Shown piece after piece: positions 44,668 to 56,868 of a DNA stretch of 64,000 nt (position 1 is its first letter; the number at the start of each line of letters is the position of its first letter). This stretch comes from Euptelea pleiosperma. Taxonomy: Eukaryota; Streptophyta; Magnoliopsida; Ranunculales; Eupteleaceae. Made by a program: the position numbers and the translations under genes. Location of the stretch: the NCBI GenBank assembly GCA_035048495.1, contig CM068543.1, forward strand, positions 23,425,751 through 23,489,750, given 5' to 3'. The notes beneath the pieces were generated by a model. It was not told the DNA's origin. It saw only the letters and a list, made by a program, of their open reading frames with translations, and searched no databases.

Positions 44668-44741
44668 ACTGGAGCAGCTCAGTTGGCTAGAGCGTGTGGC
44701 TGTTAACCACAAGGTCGAAGGTTCAAGCCCTTCCTCTAGCG
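44668..44741 (+). tRNA. tRNA-Asn (GUU)
   Basis: A 74-nt cloverleaf: acceptor actggag/ctctagc, D arm agctcagttggctagagc, anticodon stem tgtgg/ccaca with loop ctgttaa (anticodon GTT at 44702-44704), variable loop, T arm gaagg-ttcaagc-ccttc. All stems pair except the first acceptor position (A opposite C; most nuclear tRNA-Asn genes have G). The sequence matches the nuclear rather than the chloroplast type. A short T run follows at some distance. It may be functional or slightly decayed. Confidence 0.85.
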
Positions 44742-45199
44742 TGGCATTGCTATATACCATTGAAAGATGGTTGTTTTTGCGTTCTATTGCAAGATGGTTT
44801 GAACCCCCTTTTTTCAAGTTTAATTTTTTGGTATACAAGGTGGTTCAAGATCGGACTGCAAGACTAGTTGGCGGCTAGGCAAAGTGACTGGGCTAGGGTG
44901 GGACACCTCCATTTATTGCACGACTGCAAGCGACATTGGGAAGTCTTGAGCATGAGACCTCTCACAAGGGGAGGGTACACCATATATACGGAAGTACATA
45001 GTAGTGGCTTTAAACCCTAGCCGATCGTAGAACTGGTACAAGAGCCGGGTCGGGTCGTCAATCCAGTTCAACCATGGCATAGAATCTAGTATGGTGCTGC
45101 AGTACCTAAAAATTTCTGATGGCAAATAGATGGATTTGAAATTGCTATTCTATTAAGGAACTGAGAAAGAGAGATGGATTTGAAATTGTTCCTCTATGG

Positions 45200-45387
45200 A
45201 CGAACGTAAAAAAAGACGGATTTAAAAATCCAATGGCCAGAAATGACCCTATTGAAATGCTCAAATCCAGCGGCTAAAAATCCTCGATTAAAATGATTTT
45301 TTGGTCTATATTTCCTCCAAGAGGTGAATCCAACATGCATGGATCTATGGGTCCAAAGAGTGTGCAAACGTCGGTACCACATTATAT
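45200..45387. mobile_element. Partial MITE (family A half)
   Basis: Contains caaatccagcggctaaaaat, gattttttggtctata, ccaagaggtgaatccaacat and aaagagtgtgcaaacgtcgg: the right half of family A. The left half is not present. Confidence 0.5.
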
Positions 45388-45405
45388 GCCATGTAGTATA
45401 CTCTT

Positions 45406-47397
45406 TTTGTTTTTGATAAGTCCAACTATATATTAAAAGAGAGGAGATCGAGAAGATCTCAAGAAGCACAAGGGGAAAACAAAATCAAAATAACAACCGT
45501 TCAAACCTAAAAACAATGTCACTAAAAAAAGTACCCCTCAACTCGTAGTGAATACTACCCCAATGAAATAATAGAACTTTAATACTTAAAATAACTTCTT
45601 GCAAGGAGCTCTCCTTACCCTCGAAGGTTCTCTTGTTCCTCTCCAACCATATGCCCCAAATGATAGCCAAAGGTGTCATTTTCCAAAGTAATTTGTCTCT
45701 AGACGACAAAGGAATATGAGGCCAACACTCTAATAGTACTGCGCCTATAGATTTTGGGAAGACCCAGGCTATGTTCAAATGAGAGAGAAAGAGCCACCTC
45801 ACCTGTCTTACAAACTCACAATGTACAAGAAGATGGTCAGTACTCTCCCCACTAGCTTTGCACATTATACAATAGTCCACTAAAATCAATTTTCTAATGA
45901 TCAAGTTCTCAACAGTAAGTATTCTATTCAAAACGGCAACCTATGCAAAGAAACGAATTTTCAGTGGGACTTTAGCTTTCCATAATTTGGTACAAGGAAA
46001 TTGAGGTGGTGTGGCTATTGAAGCAGATGCTAAAACCTCATAAAGCGAGCATACCGAGAAATCACCCGATTTGGAGTGGAGTCAGACCAAGTGATCCTCC
46101 TCAGAGGTGGTAACATGGTAAAGTTTCAAACAGTCCTGCAACAAGTCAATTTGAACCTTCTCCCACTAAAAAGGATTTCTTCTGAGATCTAAATCCCAAC
46201 TAACTTCCGAAGAATAACCATTCCAAAAATAATTAACAGTTTTACCTTTTCGCTTAGAAAGAAGGAACGCCTGAGGGAAGGTCTCTTTTAAACATAAGTA
46301 CCCAATCCAAATGTCCTCCCAAAATTGGATCCTAGTGCCATCGCCTAAAGCTAGTCTAGTGCCATCCAAAACCCGGTCCTTGACCCTAAGGATACATCTC
46401 CATATTCCACATCCATACGGCGATCTAGAAGGTTTAGACACCCTACCACCCTTCTCCTCCCCGTAAATACCAACGATCACTCTACGCCACAAACTCTTTC
46501 TTTTCTTCCCAAATCTCCAAATCCATTTACCCAACAACACCTGATTCATAATACCAATTTTGCGAAAGCTTAGACCTCCTACCTTCTTAGGCAAACACAC
46601 TTGGGCCCAATTAACCAGGTGGTATCTAAAGGAATCTACTGAGTCTTTCCACAAGAAGTTCCTTATTAATCTTTCTAGTCTCTTCTCAATAGCCACGGGA
46701 ATGGAAAATAGAGACAGGAAATAGACTGGAAGACTAAAAATTGTGCTCCTAATGAGCACCATTTTGCCTCCTTTGGACAAGTATCTTTCCTTCCAGCTTG
46801 CCAATCTCCTTCGTGCCCTTTCCACAACTGGATCCCAAATTGATTTAGCCCTATACAGCGCACCCAACAGGAAGACCCAAATATGAAGAAGGTAAGGACC
46901 TAATAGAACAACCCAAAATCCTCGCTAACTCCTCCGTGCTATCCAGCTCTCCTATGCTCATGATTTTGCTTTTGTTCAAATTAATCTTAAGACCTGAACA
47001 AATTTCAAAGCAACAAAGCAAATCATTCAGAAATTTCACTTGTTCTGGACTCCCAGAGGTAGACATAAGGGTATCGTCCACAAACTATAGGTGAGAAATG
47101 GTAACCCCCCTAGAACCCGCTTGAAATCCTGAGAGCTCTCCTAATTCTACTCCTCTTGAGATCATTCTACCTAGTGCTTCGGTCACCATGATGAACAAGA
47201 AGGGTGACAAAGGATCTCCCTATCACAGACCCTTAGAACATGCAAAGTACCCTGAAGAAGATCCGTTAACTAGAATTGAGAAGCAGGGTGAACTAATGCA
47301 CTTCTTCATCCAGTCTTTCCACTTGCTCCCAAAACCCATCATTCCAAGAAGATAATCCATGAATTCCCAATTGGTGTGGTCATAGGCCTTTTCCATA
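45406..47397 (-). mobile_element. 5'-truncated L1-type LINE with target duplication
   Basis: The - strand runs from a broken reverse transcriptase start to a tail gttggacttatcaaaaacaaaaa at 45406-45426. An 18-bp duplication, gccatgtagtatactctt (45388-45405) and gccatgtcgtatactctt (47398-47415), frames it. The truncation is at the MEKAYDH block. It is inserted inside a family A MITE. Confidence 0.85.
45485..47397 (-). pseudogene. LINE reverse transcriptase and zf-RVT remnant
   Basis: In order: MEKAYDHTNWEFMDYLLGMM, CFSILVNGSSSGYFACSKGL, then stops near GDPLSPFLF; a decayed active-site block just before MDDTLMSTSGSPEQVKFLND; GLKINLNKSKIMSIG; SSYLGLPVG; a long open part LASWKERYLSKGGKMVLIRS, LVNWAQVCLPKKVGGLSFRK; and zf-RVT with DYCIMCKASGESTDHLLVHC. 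Frameshifts separate these; no intact ORF2. Confidence 0.82.
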
Positions 47398-47740
47398 GCC
47401 ATGTCGTATACTCTTAAAGACCAGTGACTGTATACATGCAAAAATTCAACCTGATCAGTGATATATATCTAACCTTTGGATCTGAGTATCCCATGATCGA
47501 GTCAAGCGGTTAAAAGTAAACCCATGATTAGTGATTTCTAGGCGTGGGATTGGAATTATTTTCATGGGTTGATTTTAACCCTGTGAATTTGAGATTGTTG
47601 ACCATTATTTGAGGTACAAAGATCCAAAGATTTGAAATCACTGATCAAGCTGATTTTTGGTTTGTAGGTCCACCTAGGGATTGGGAAAACATCCATATAG
47701 ACAGAGTCCTCTAAGAGTGTGCCACGCGGCTCAGATTGCG
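47398..47740. mobile_element. Foldback MITE (family A), split by the LINE
   Basis: It continues from 45388-45405 across the LINE: ccagtgactgtatacatgc..cctgatcagtgat on the left; gatcaagctgatttttggtt, gtccacctagggattgggaa and ctctaagagtgtgccacgcgg on the right. Confidence 0.65.
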
Positions 47741-47744
47741 TGAT

Positions 47745-48130
47745 GACAGGGCCCTGTAATCAAAGTTTACTCAGCAAGTAAGGGTCGGACATCCAGTTCA
47801 AGCCGCCACTTATTTGAAGGGTGGGCCCACTCTCAATGTATGGGTGAGAACTCTTGAGATCGAAGCCAAACAGTGTTGACGTGCGGCGCCTAGACACAAG
47901 TGTTAGAGATTGTCCAAGGGATCCACACCACTCATCACACATACTAAGATCAAAATGATATTGGCCGGTTGCGTTTGTTTATTGAAACATTGGTACATGA
48001 ATTGTCCAGTAGTTGTGCAACTTTGGCTACCTTGGCGTGTTTAGTTTGCCAGATTTGCACGACATGAATGCTATATATGTAAAAAACGAAACTTGCACCT
48101 TCTTTAGAAATTCAACTCTCACCTTTTCTC
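47745..48130. other. Intergenic, no recognised feature
   Basis: Unique-looking sequence between a MITE and the next repeat; no open frame or transposon end that I can support. Confidence 0.5.
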
Positions 48131-48136
48131 CTAAAA

Positions 48137-48520
48137 CTCGAGATGTTGCACCATAACCCTACCCTAAACACCTAAAACTTGGAAAGCTCTCCAATGGTCC
48201 ACCCTAAACTCTATACTTCCCTAAATATAAGAACCAATAGGAAAGAGGGAAAATATCAAAAATTAAAAGAAGGGGACATAGGTGACATTAAGTGAAAAGA
48301 TGGAGATGACATTCAATGGAATTAATAGAAAAGAGGGAGGAGAAGGAGGAAAAGTTTTTAGAATCTCACCTCAAATCATACTCTAAAGTTAGGGTAGGAT
48401 TTGAGGTCACCCTAAAATAAGGTGAACTTTAAGGTAGGGTTGGAGATGATTTTTTTATGTTTTTCACCCTATCTTAAAGAGGGGAAGAGAGTTTAGGGTA
48501 GGGTTGGAGATGCTCTAATG
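48137..48520. mobile_element. MITE with GGTAGGGTTGGAGATG ends
   Basis: The left part ccataaccctaccctaaaca faces the right part gtttagggtagggttggaga; inner ccaccctaaactc faces ggtgaactttaaggtagggttgg. This end type (ctccaaccctacccta) is common in plant MITEs. The duplication is unclear. Confidence 0.55.
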
Positions 48521-48925
48521 CAACATTTTGGATGGTTCGGTGTATTTGCATGGTACATACAACCATGTACACAATATGGGGCTTTGATATATTGACAAAT
48601 GACATGTGGAAAAGGGACACCTAATACGTTGATTACATTACATGTGGAGCCACAGTTGCTCGATATGGGAGTCACACGAGTGCATCATGTGTTTATTTTT
48701 AGAGCATGCATTGTGTAACAAATTCCATACTTATAGAGAAAATTATTGAAGCGGTAGATTTTTTAAGCAACGAAGCATTGGCCAATCACATCATGCTACA
48801 AACCTAAAAATGCTTTTTAACAACCTAGAAATGCTTTTGAAGAGCTGATTTGTCATGATGTGATTGGCCACTGCTTCAATTCGCTGCTTCAAAATTTTTC
48901 TCGTACTTATATATCTAGCTATTTA

Positions 48926-50143
48926 TCTATACCAAAGCTAATGCATGAAACCACGCTTCTCTTTCATCCATGTAGCTCTTCCTCTATCTTTTTTGTGTTT
49001 TTTTTCCTACAAAATAATTGACCCTTTAGATAACATGTCTAAAATTTTAAAGGTTTTTTAGACTTTTACAACCAATTGGGTCTCTCCATTCCCTTCTATC
49101 TTCTCTATAACTTCTCTCCTCTCTCCAACTCCTAAAATTTCTCATTCAAAATACTTTTCCATCTTCCTCTATCTCTCCAAGGTTTCAACTTCTAAAATCT
49201 TTATGAATATTCGTTTTTATTCTCTATTACCTCTCTATTCTCTACCAGAATGCATTTGAGAAGACGAAAGGCATTCAATCTCAAAAACGCATTCAATCCC
49301 AACATCCCCTCCCCCAAAATGTCTCCCCAACACGTCTCTCACATCACCCTCCTTCTCCCAAAACATCTCTCCAAATCACAATAATATAAGTATTTATTTT
49401 TAAGATTCAACAGAGATCCAAAAAGAGATATAGAAAATGATCGCAACGGCGGTGGATGGAGAAGGAGATGGAGATGGAGATGGAGAGACACACTTGGGGA
49501 GGGCTCCTAAAAAAAATGTATTCCACAAATGCAAGAGCGAGCTTCAAATCAGGAACATATATAAAACTTTCAAAGATCTAAAGATGAACAATAAGAGAAA
49601 TTCATTAAAGGTAGATCTGTAGTTGGTGTGTTTGTGACGATCATGGTAGAGGCGCGCGGTCACTGAAGATCCAAAACCCAATCTCCCTGCTATTAAAGAG
49701 AAACATGGAGATCCATTCGTAACTAATTAACCAGTTTCCAATCAAACAGACTCTAAACTTAACCGCTTGATATGGGCAGTAAACCCGGTTGCAACTTTAA
49801 CCGCACACTCTCCATCTTTTTTAACCTATTCTAAAAAATACCTATACTTTTATTGAATTCTCTACACATTAAATTCTTGGTGACACTATTTCTTTCTCAA
49901 TACGTCTCTCACTTTCCTTGTACGTCTCTCCCTATCCCAACATGTTTAGCATCTTCATTCTCTCAAAAAATCCCTCAATCCATAACTTCTCACATTTTTC
50001 CCTCTTTCTCCAACAACACAACCCTAAAATCGATCTCCACATACCTAACTGAAGATGGACAAAGAAGGATTTTTATTTATTTGTTTTTTCTTTATTAATT
50101 CTAGTAGAAAGTGTTTATGCTAAGCACATGCCAACAGCACTAG
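48926..50143 (+). mobile_element. Probable Helitron
   Basis: It starts TCTATACCAAAGCTAATGCA and ends in CTAG after a small hairpin (gtgtttatgctaagcac). A second sequence with a similar start begins at once at 50144. TC start, CTRR end and a nearby hairpin are the Helitron signs; no Rep/helicase is seen and the ends were judged by eye. Confidence 0.42.
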
Positions 50144-50704
50144 TCTATGTATATATGCTAAAGCAAACGCATAGAGAAAGTTTTCTCTCTCATCCACGTG
50201 GCTCCCTCCCTGATTTTTTTTTTATTTTTTCCACAAATAACCCTAGCCAATTTAATCATGCACACCCTTTGATCTTCATCCCTTAAAGCACTTCAAACTC
50301 CTAGACGGTTTCAAATTCAAAAAGCAAAACGATTCAAACTTCAATGGGCTCTTAACTGCTCTCTCAATACGTATAGAGAGACATTTTGAAACGTGTGAAG
50401 TTTCAAACAGTTCAAACCTCAAACTTCAATGGGAGGGCAGTTAAACCTCTAAACATTTGAAACACATCTCTCCCCTCCCAAGACGTCTCTTCCTCTCCAA
50501 TATCTTATGTTCCCTATAAAATCATACGGCTATAACACAGTTGCAGCTTGATTCTGACCTTGACATCATCAGCACCTTCTCCTACTCCTTGTATTTCCCT
50601 CCTCTGTATCCCAAACTCCATCCCTGATATTGCATCAAACCATTCCGTGGTTCCACCACCACGTGCTCCCCTACTACCCACGATCCCACATCACCATTCT
50701 GTTG
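50144..50704 (+). mobile_element. Second Helitron-like 5' part, interrupted
   Basis: It begins tctatgtatatatgctaaag and then ttctctctcatccacgtggctc, paralleling 48926 onward (ctctttcatccatgtagctc). It is cut by the LTR element at 50710; its 3' end was not found beyond 53774. Confidence 0.38.
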
Positions 50705-51934
50705 GAAATTGATAAGACCCCGGAAGAAGCACACAAGGAAACTAAAAATTCCCTGTCAAGGGAAATCCTTCTTTAATTAAGACAATAATGATAATTCAAA
50801 TTCGATGGTTACATTGCCGTTCTCATAGTTTTTATAGCCACGAGCATTAACAATCCGCATTAACTACCCGAGTTGGCACTCATTATTCTCTCATTCAATA
50901 TGGTAAGTATCCAATAGATTTATTGTCGTTTATTTTCTCCTGCAATATGGTAAGTATCCCACATATTTATTATTTCTTAAAGTGGTATCAATCTTATGGA
51001 AGATCTTCAACATATCCATCCGTATAGCAATTTCTCAACTTATGCAAGATCTTCAACATAATTGATACTTACAACCAAGAAGAAGAAGACAATAGACTTA
51101 AGTGAACTCCCGCATCTAGGGGGAAGCCTTCCAAAAGACCTTGTTCATTCAAATTTTTGATGTCAAAGTCTTATCCTATAATTGCCTTATAAAAGCATAC
51201 AAAATAATTCTAATTTTTCTAATTTAAGCAAGTAATTAACTACCCTAATGACTCCACCATTCCACGTATGGTAATGGATTGTCTTTATTGTTCCTCCTAA
51301 TTCAAAAACCTTCATTGCATAAGAATGGTAATGACTAAGAATAAAAACCTTCCTTGTATGAGAATGGTAACAACTGAGAAATGGTAACCTTTCACGAGAA
51401 TGGTAATAACCTTACACGAGAATGGTAACGGCTGTCCACGTCAGCCCTAACTTCGTGCACGTATCATTCATTCCCGCTTCGAATAAGCTTTGTCCTCAAG
51501 GCTTAAATTTTGGATACTTCTCTTGAAATTCAAACCAAGTCCTCTATGTGGCCTAAAGTCCAATAAATTTTATGGAAGATCTTCAATGTATTGACCCGTA
51601 TGGTAAGTTCCCAACTCAGGCACATATCAATCCCACCCCGTTAAGATTGACCTTGTCCTCATGGTCGAAGTATAGGGAAGCTATGTTTCCTCTAGGATCC
51701 CAATTCTCATTAGATATCACAACCAAGAATGGCTTGATCATCACAAGTCTTTGATCATTGTATAAATATGTTGTAGGTGATGATGATCATGCAAGCAATA
51801 CCCAATTCAACTTGATTGGATGCATCAGAATGAAAAGCAATTTCTTCTCCGTAGCATTTTTTTGAAGAAGTATATTCGATAGGATGCTTCTTAAAGTCAT
51901 TCACCAATAAAAATTCACTTACATGAGATTTGTC

Positions 51935-52254
51935 TCAAGCGTTACACTTGCCACAATAATCTGACATCTTTAGTTGGATAAAAGGCTCCTCAACGTTGTC
52001 GTGAATTGTGTCAACAACTATTTCATGTTTTTGGATGATGTCGGACCTCTCTAGCTTGATGTTAGAATGGGTCACAACATGATCAGCATCCAACTCAACT
52101 AACCATGAAGTTAATTGATCGTGTTTAAGGCTTTTGGCTGTTATCAATTGCCTTAACTCCTTCAAGGCTTCAGATTGTCTCTCTGAGTTTTTTGATAAGC
52201 TTTTTATATTTTCTTCCATTTCGTTAGTCTCTTGAGCTCTTGTCCCGTTCGCCA
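51935..52254 (-). pseudogene. Gag-like fragment
   Basis: It reads MANGTRAQETNEMEENIKSL at its start, close to the primer binding site, followed by a charged, probably coiled-coil stretch (SERQSEALKELRQLITAKS), and ends after about 105 residues. Position and composition fit the start of a Gypsy-type gag. No protease, integrase or reverse transcriptase follows. Confidence 0.5.
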
Positions 52255-52614
52255 TTATCACCAAGACACAAGGCAAGATCGTTGCTCTGATACCATTGAC
52301 AAGACCCTGGAAAAAGCACACAAGGAAACTAAAAATTCTTTGTCAAGGGAAATCCTTCTTTAGTTAAAACAATAATGATAATTTAAATTTGATGGTTACA
52401 TTGCCGTTCATATGGTTTTTATAGTCACGAGCATTAACTATCCGCATTAACTACCCGAGTTGGCATTTATTATTCTCTAATTCAATATGGTAAGTATCCC
52501 ATATATTTATTGTTGTTTATTTTCTCCTGCAACATGGTAAGTATCCCAAATATTTCTTATTTTCTAAAGTGGTATCAATCTTATGGAAGATCTTCAACGT
52601 ATCCATCATCTTTT

Positions 52615-53712
52615 AACATGTCTATTATATTGAAATAAACTTGTTGGAAGAAACGGGACAAAAATAGAACTTTTGTTAGGAATCTGTAGTGTTTTGTAGG
52701 TTTAAGAATTTCAACGTTTTAACTAAACTTGATTTTAGAACCTCGACGTCCAAATCGGGCAAATGAAGTCCCTATCACCCGAAACCTCTTCTAACATGTC
52801 TATTATGTTGAAATAAACTTGTTGGGAAAAAGACACGACAATGTACTATTGACTTTATTAATTTTGTTTGGAATTTGTAGTATGTTATATGATTAAATTT
52901 GTTATTCTTTTTGTTTAGAATGAGTCTTAACATTTGATCTTCTAATTATTTTTTAATTTATTTGTAGGGACTAAATGTTGATTGGCCTGGTTTGATGCTG
53001 ATTGGTCTTGCCAGATGCCGATTGATCTGTCTTCTTCTATCAGTGCCTTTTTTTATTATGTTGAACTATTAGTGTGGAATTCAAAACAATGAATATTGTA
53101 ATATGTTTTTAGATATTTTATATATTTGTTTTCATAGAAATGAAGTAGGTATTACAGGTTATAGATATTATTTTTATGAAAATAAATTAGAATATATACA
53201 GGTTACAGGTATAATAGGTACTAAAAAAAGTAGGGGCAAAAGGTTTAGAAACATTTACCGACAGCCAATGACCGTCACTATAGGTGATGTATAGGGACGG
53301 GAGAACACTGGCCGTCGCTATATGTCACCTTTACCCATGGTCATTGGCCGTCGGTAAATGTTGCATCAAGCTAAAAATATCTATTTAAAATAATTACCGA
53401 TGGTCACGACCGTCGGTATAGGATATTAATACCGACAATTAACTCTGGCCATCAGTATAGGTAACGTATACTAGCCGTCGCTAAAAGATTAATATCGTTG
53501 CTACTGGACCTTGGCCTACGGAATTATATTGGCGGGAAGGATATTATACCGACGGTCGTATCAGAAGTGGCTGTCGGTAAATGTTTTACCGACGAATGTT
53601 TTACCGACGCCTTCCGACGGCCACCCTGGCTGTCGGTATATCCTTTACCGACTGATTTTTGCCTTTTACCGACGGTCATCGACTGTCGGTAAAACCATTT
53701 TTTGTTGTAGTA
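52615..53712. mobile_element. CACTA-like segment with subterminal repeats
   Basis: The right end, read in reverse, is ctactacaacaaaaaatgg then ttttaccgacagtcg. From 53240 to 53700 words like accgacggtca and tgaccgtcggta occur over and over, as in CACTA subterminal regions. The left end is not found. A 40-bp block aacatgtctattat.ttgaaata occurs twice (about 52616 and 52795). Confidence 0.6.
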
Positions 53713-54039
53713 GGCAAGATCTTCAACGTATCGACCCGTATGATAAGTTCCCAACTTAGGCACGTATCAGAAATGATGTACTGGACTCCTTTACCAACTT
53801 CTCTAATTTGATACTACCGTACCAGGGTGTTCATCATAGGTGACCGCAAGTGAGGCGATGAGACTGAAATCTATAATGCTCTTATAATCACGTTGTGTCT
53901 GCCAGAGGAGAAGAGTGAGAAGAATGATGTGCACGTCACGCGTTTTAAACTACTTATAGACTCATCACTCAAGGCTTGTTTCTATCCATTTGTTCTTCTT
54001 TTACAGGTTAATTAGATGTGTCTAAGATCTAACATCAAG

Positions 54040-54145
54040 AAATTACAAATCAGGATTGTTTGATCTGTTGCTTCACCTAGGGATGGGCCAAACATCCATA
54101 CAGTCATTGGTCTCTAAGAATGTGCCACATGGCATTTTTAGATGT
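54040..54145. mobile_element. MITE (family A), right half
   Basis: Reads cacctagggatgggccaaac, catccatacagtcattggtc and tctaagaatgtgccacatgg: the right half of family A. Confidence 0.55.
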
Positions 54146-54149
54146 AGCC

Positions 54150-56015
54150 CAGATGGCCGGAGCAAAAAATGCCAGGAGCAAAAATTATCTTTGGGCTGGA
54201 CTAAAAATGAAAACGAATATAGAAAGGAACCGCCAAAAAATATGGGTGGCATAGTTGTAACCTTTGGGTGAGGCTCAGGCCGCAATTGTGATGGTGAGCA
54301 TCCAAAGGTGACCCAAGTGCAAGTTTCCTGTCCCCACCCAAAATGCCACAGAGAATTCTTTGGTGCCCACTGACCCATTTGATGTTTGCCTCTTGGTGGA
54401 TCTACACACCAACAATATGCTTATTTAATTAGTTATTTAGTGAATTCTAGGCCATTGTTTTTTATCGTTTTAATGGGGTCTTTAGGTTTACCAAGAGGGT
54501 GGGTCAAACATCCATGAGTATGGTGGGCCGGATAGAGTGCTTCAAATACCAAATCTTTAATGCGCGTTGATGACGTACTACAATATGAACCATGTGTGAA
54601 ACACCTTGAGACAATTGACAGTATGATGCTATGGATTTCAATTGGAATCTGATCATGCTTCCAATCTTTCCACATCTGCCACAAACAGAATGACAAGCAA
54701 ACACTTCACTTTGTTGCATGTATCCTTTTTTGCCTTTGTTGGACACCTAATTTCATAACGATGTTCAAGTAAAGATAGAGAGCTAGCTCCATCTGATGCC
54801 AACAAAAGTTTTTGCAATATGAACTTGTATATGTATAATAAAAGTTATGCTATTGAAAGTTTTTGCAACAAAAACTTATCAGTATGTGCTTAGCAATTAG
54901 CAATTTAGCAATTACAATGACCGTTATTTTGTTTATTATTTCTTATTTTATTGTTATCGAGGGTATTTTGTAAAAAATATAAAACAATAATCTAATAATT
55001 TTTTGACCATTTTTTCAACTTAGATATGGCTGTTGTGGCTGTTAAAAGCTATCAATGAATTGGTTCAGATTGGATCAGAGATGATCTAGACCCGATCGAT
55101 GAGATAGCTTATTAGATCATGATTCTTAGGTCCAGACCTAATCCAATAAGCTACTATTGGAACTTATCGATCCGACCTAACATTGAGTCATTTTGATCAA
55201 TAAACTTGTTAAATTTGATTTCAAAGAAATAAAAATTTCAAATTCTTAAGTCAAGTAACAAATGGTAAAAGATTATTTATCCACATACATTCATAGATAT
55301 ATGCAGAGGACTATGGATGCAATCGATGTAGGGGACTCTCATGGCCCTACATAGCTCATATTTTTGGGCTCCGTAGGTGAATATACATACCAAAATTTAG
55401 CCTGATTGGTTATCTCTAGCCATAGATTTTAGCATTTTTTTTAACAATTGATTCTAGCAATTGGATATCTAAACTCCTTCACTCCCTTCATTCTCTTACT
55501 CTTTGCCTTCATTACATATGTAAGCTCTTCTAATTATAATAGTTAACGGCAAAATAGCGACCGTTATATCTGTTAAAAATGTCATAACGATTTTAGGATT
55601 ATATATGCCAAATAAAGTAATGGGATTGGAGCGTTAACGTTACTGTTATAAGCTGTATCATTTTTTAAGACCATATTTTATACCGATTCGTAGTGTAAGT
55701 GCAATGGCTCTTTGTTAAGGGTTAGGACTGCAACAGATTCTTAGGCAACGTACACAGATTTTTAACAATAAAATGATCTCAAAGGAAAGAGGGCACTAGA
55801 TTCTAAAGTTTAATTAAAACTACCGGGTCATTGCCTTCGAATATTGGACAAAGACTGCACGTACATCCTTCAAGGGAACTGTATGTCTAAACAAGATCAT
55901 ATGTTTGAAGGATTTGAACTTCAGTGCATTTTCAAACATTCAATCATTGTTCTTGAGGATCCCAGCCATGCTATGAAAAAGAGAACCAATAGACAACAGT
56001 TAAAATGTATCTACC
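54150..56015. other. Repeat-rich intergenic stretch without a gene
   Basis: It holds partial family A pieces (about 54365-54600 and 55320-55460), a short duplicated aaagtttttgcaa segment (about 54805 and 54855), and a ttataac/gttaac-rich block near 55530-55680 that resembles the GTTATAACGG MITEs. I see no gene. Confidence 0.5.
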
Positions 56016-56019
56016 ATAA

Positions 56020-56215
56020 TTTTTTTGAAAGTCCCAAATATATTAGAAAAGGAGATCCAGAAGATCTCAAAAGAAACATGGAGAAAGCAGAAAGAAAACT
56101 GAAACAAATGACACCTGAGACAAGCTACTATTTCAACTGAAGTAGCTCAAACCTAAAAACCATAGCACCAAAGAAGGTGCCTCTCAATTTAGGGGAAGTT
56201 CGTTTAGAAGCCAGC
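56020..56215 (-). mobile_element. LINE 3' end fragment
   Basis: Read in reverse it matches the 3' end of the LINE at 45406: ggagatccagaagatctc, agctcaaacctaaaaaccat, gtgcctctcaatttagg, with a poly-T at 56022-56029. Only the last 200 bp are present. Confidence 0.62.
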
Positions 56216-56642
56216 GGATCACAAGGACAGTACGGTTGGCAAACTGCATGGATCAAACTGGGATGCCTCTTGGCTACATTACATTTTTCAGATTCGAGAT
56301 AGAAAGCAAGTGAAGGAAGCTTGGCAAGAAATTCTTAAGGCAATGGAAAACACTATCATCCAAAGACTACAATCCATTCATGAAGGTCGGACGTTACTGC
56401 TGCCATGATCCCAATGCACCAAAAAAGTGGAAAACACATTCGCTGCTCACACATATGATGTGTTGTATCATGAAATTCTCAATCTTCTTTTCTTTGTGTG
56501 GGTAGAATGCAAGGTTAAGAAAAGTACTCGACTTTATTCAACTGCTGGTTCATGTTAGGTGTGTTGATAATAACAAGAACCACGCAGGTAAATCAAAAGT
56601 TGAGTCCTTGTGTTGATTCTCCTTTACTTTTTCTTTAAAAAA

Positions 56643-56783
56643 AGAGTGGTATGGTACGGGAGGCCAACAACTGGCACATTTTGATTGGTGTTGCACGCCT
56701 ATATTTGAATTTGCATCAACAATCAAAATGTGCCAACTGTTGGGCACCACATGGACCCTGGACATATGATCACCACTCTTATA
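56643..56783. mobile_element. Palindromic MITE of about 140 bp
   Basis: Ends aagagtggtatgg and atgatcaccactctt; inside, caactggcacattttgattg faces caatcaaaatgtgccaactg. AT-rich flanks hide the duplication. Confidence 0.6.
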
Positions 56784-56868
56784 AAAAACCCTTCTAGAAG
56801 TCTACATAAACGATTCCATTTTAAAACCCATATAGGAGTTGACATGAGCATGATAATAAATGTACCTC

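Larger units (their letters stand above)
50710..53769 (-). mobile_element. Non-autonomous LTR retrotransposon with CACTA-like insertion
   Basis: The ends tgataagaccc (50710) and cacgtatca (53769) are flanked by a perfect 5-bp duplication gaaat (50705-50709, 53770-53774). LTR blocks at 50710-51045 and 52297-53769 share agaagcacacaaggaaact, atggttacattgccgttc and ggtaagtatccca. A primer binding site (tggtatcagagcaa on the - strand, 52282-52295) adjoins the right LTR. The short interior keeps one gag-like frame. The right LTR is interrupted by a CACTA-type segment, and extra copies of LTR ends (about 51460, 51629) show more rearrangement. Confidence 0.75.

Noticed and set aside
44668..44741. tRNA as part of an organelle DNA insertion
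   Set aside because: The sequence is of the nuclear tRNA-Asn type and no organelle flank is present.
44597..44878. Open frame of 93 codons over the tRNA
   Set aside because: Its central part is the translated tRNA-Asn gene.
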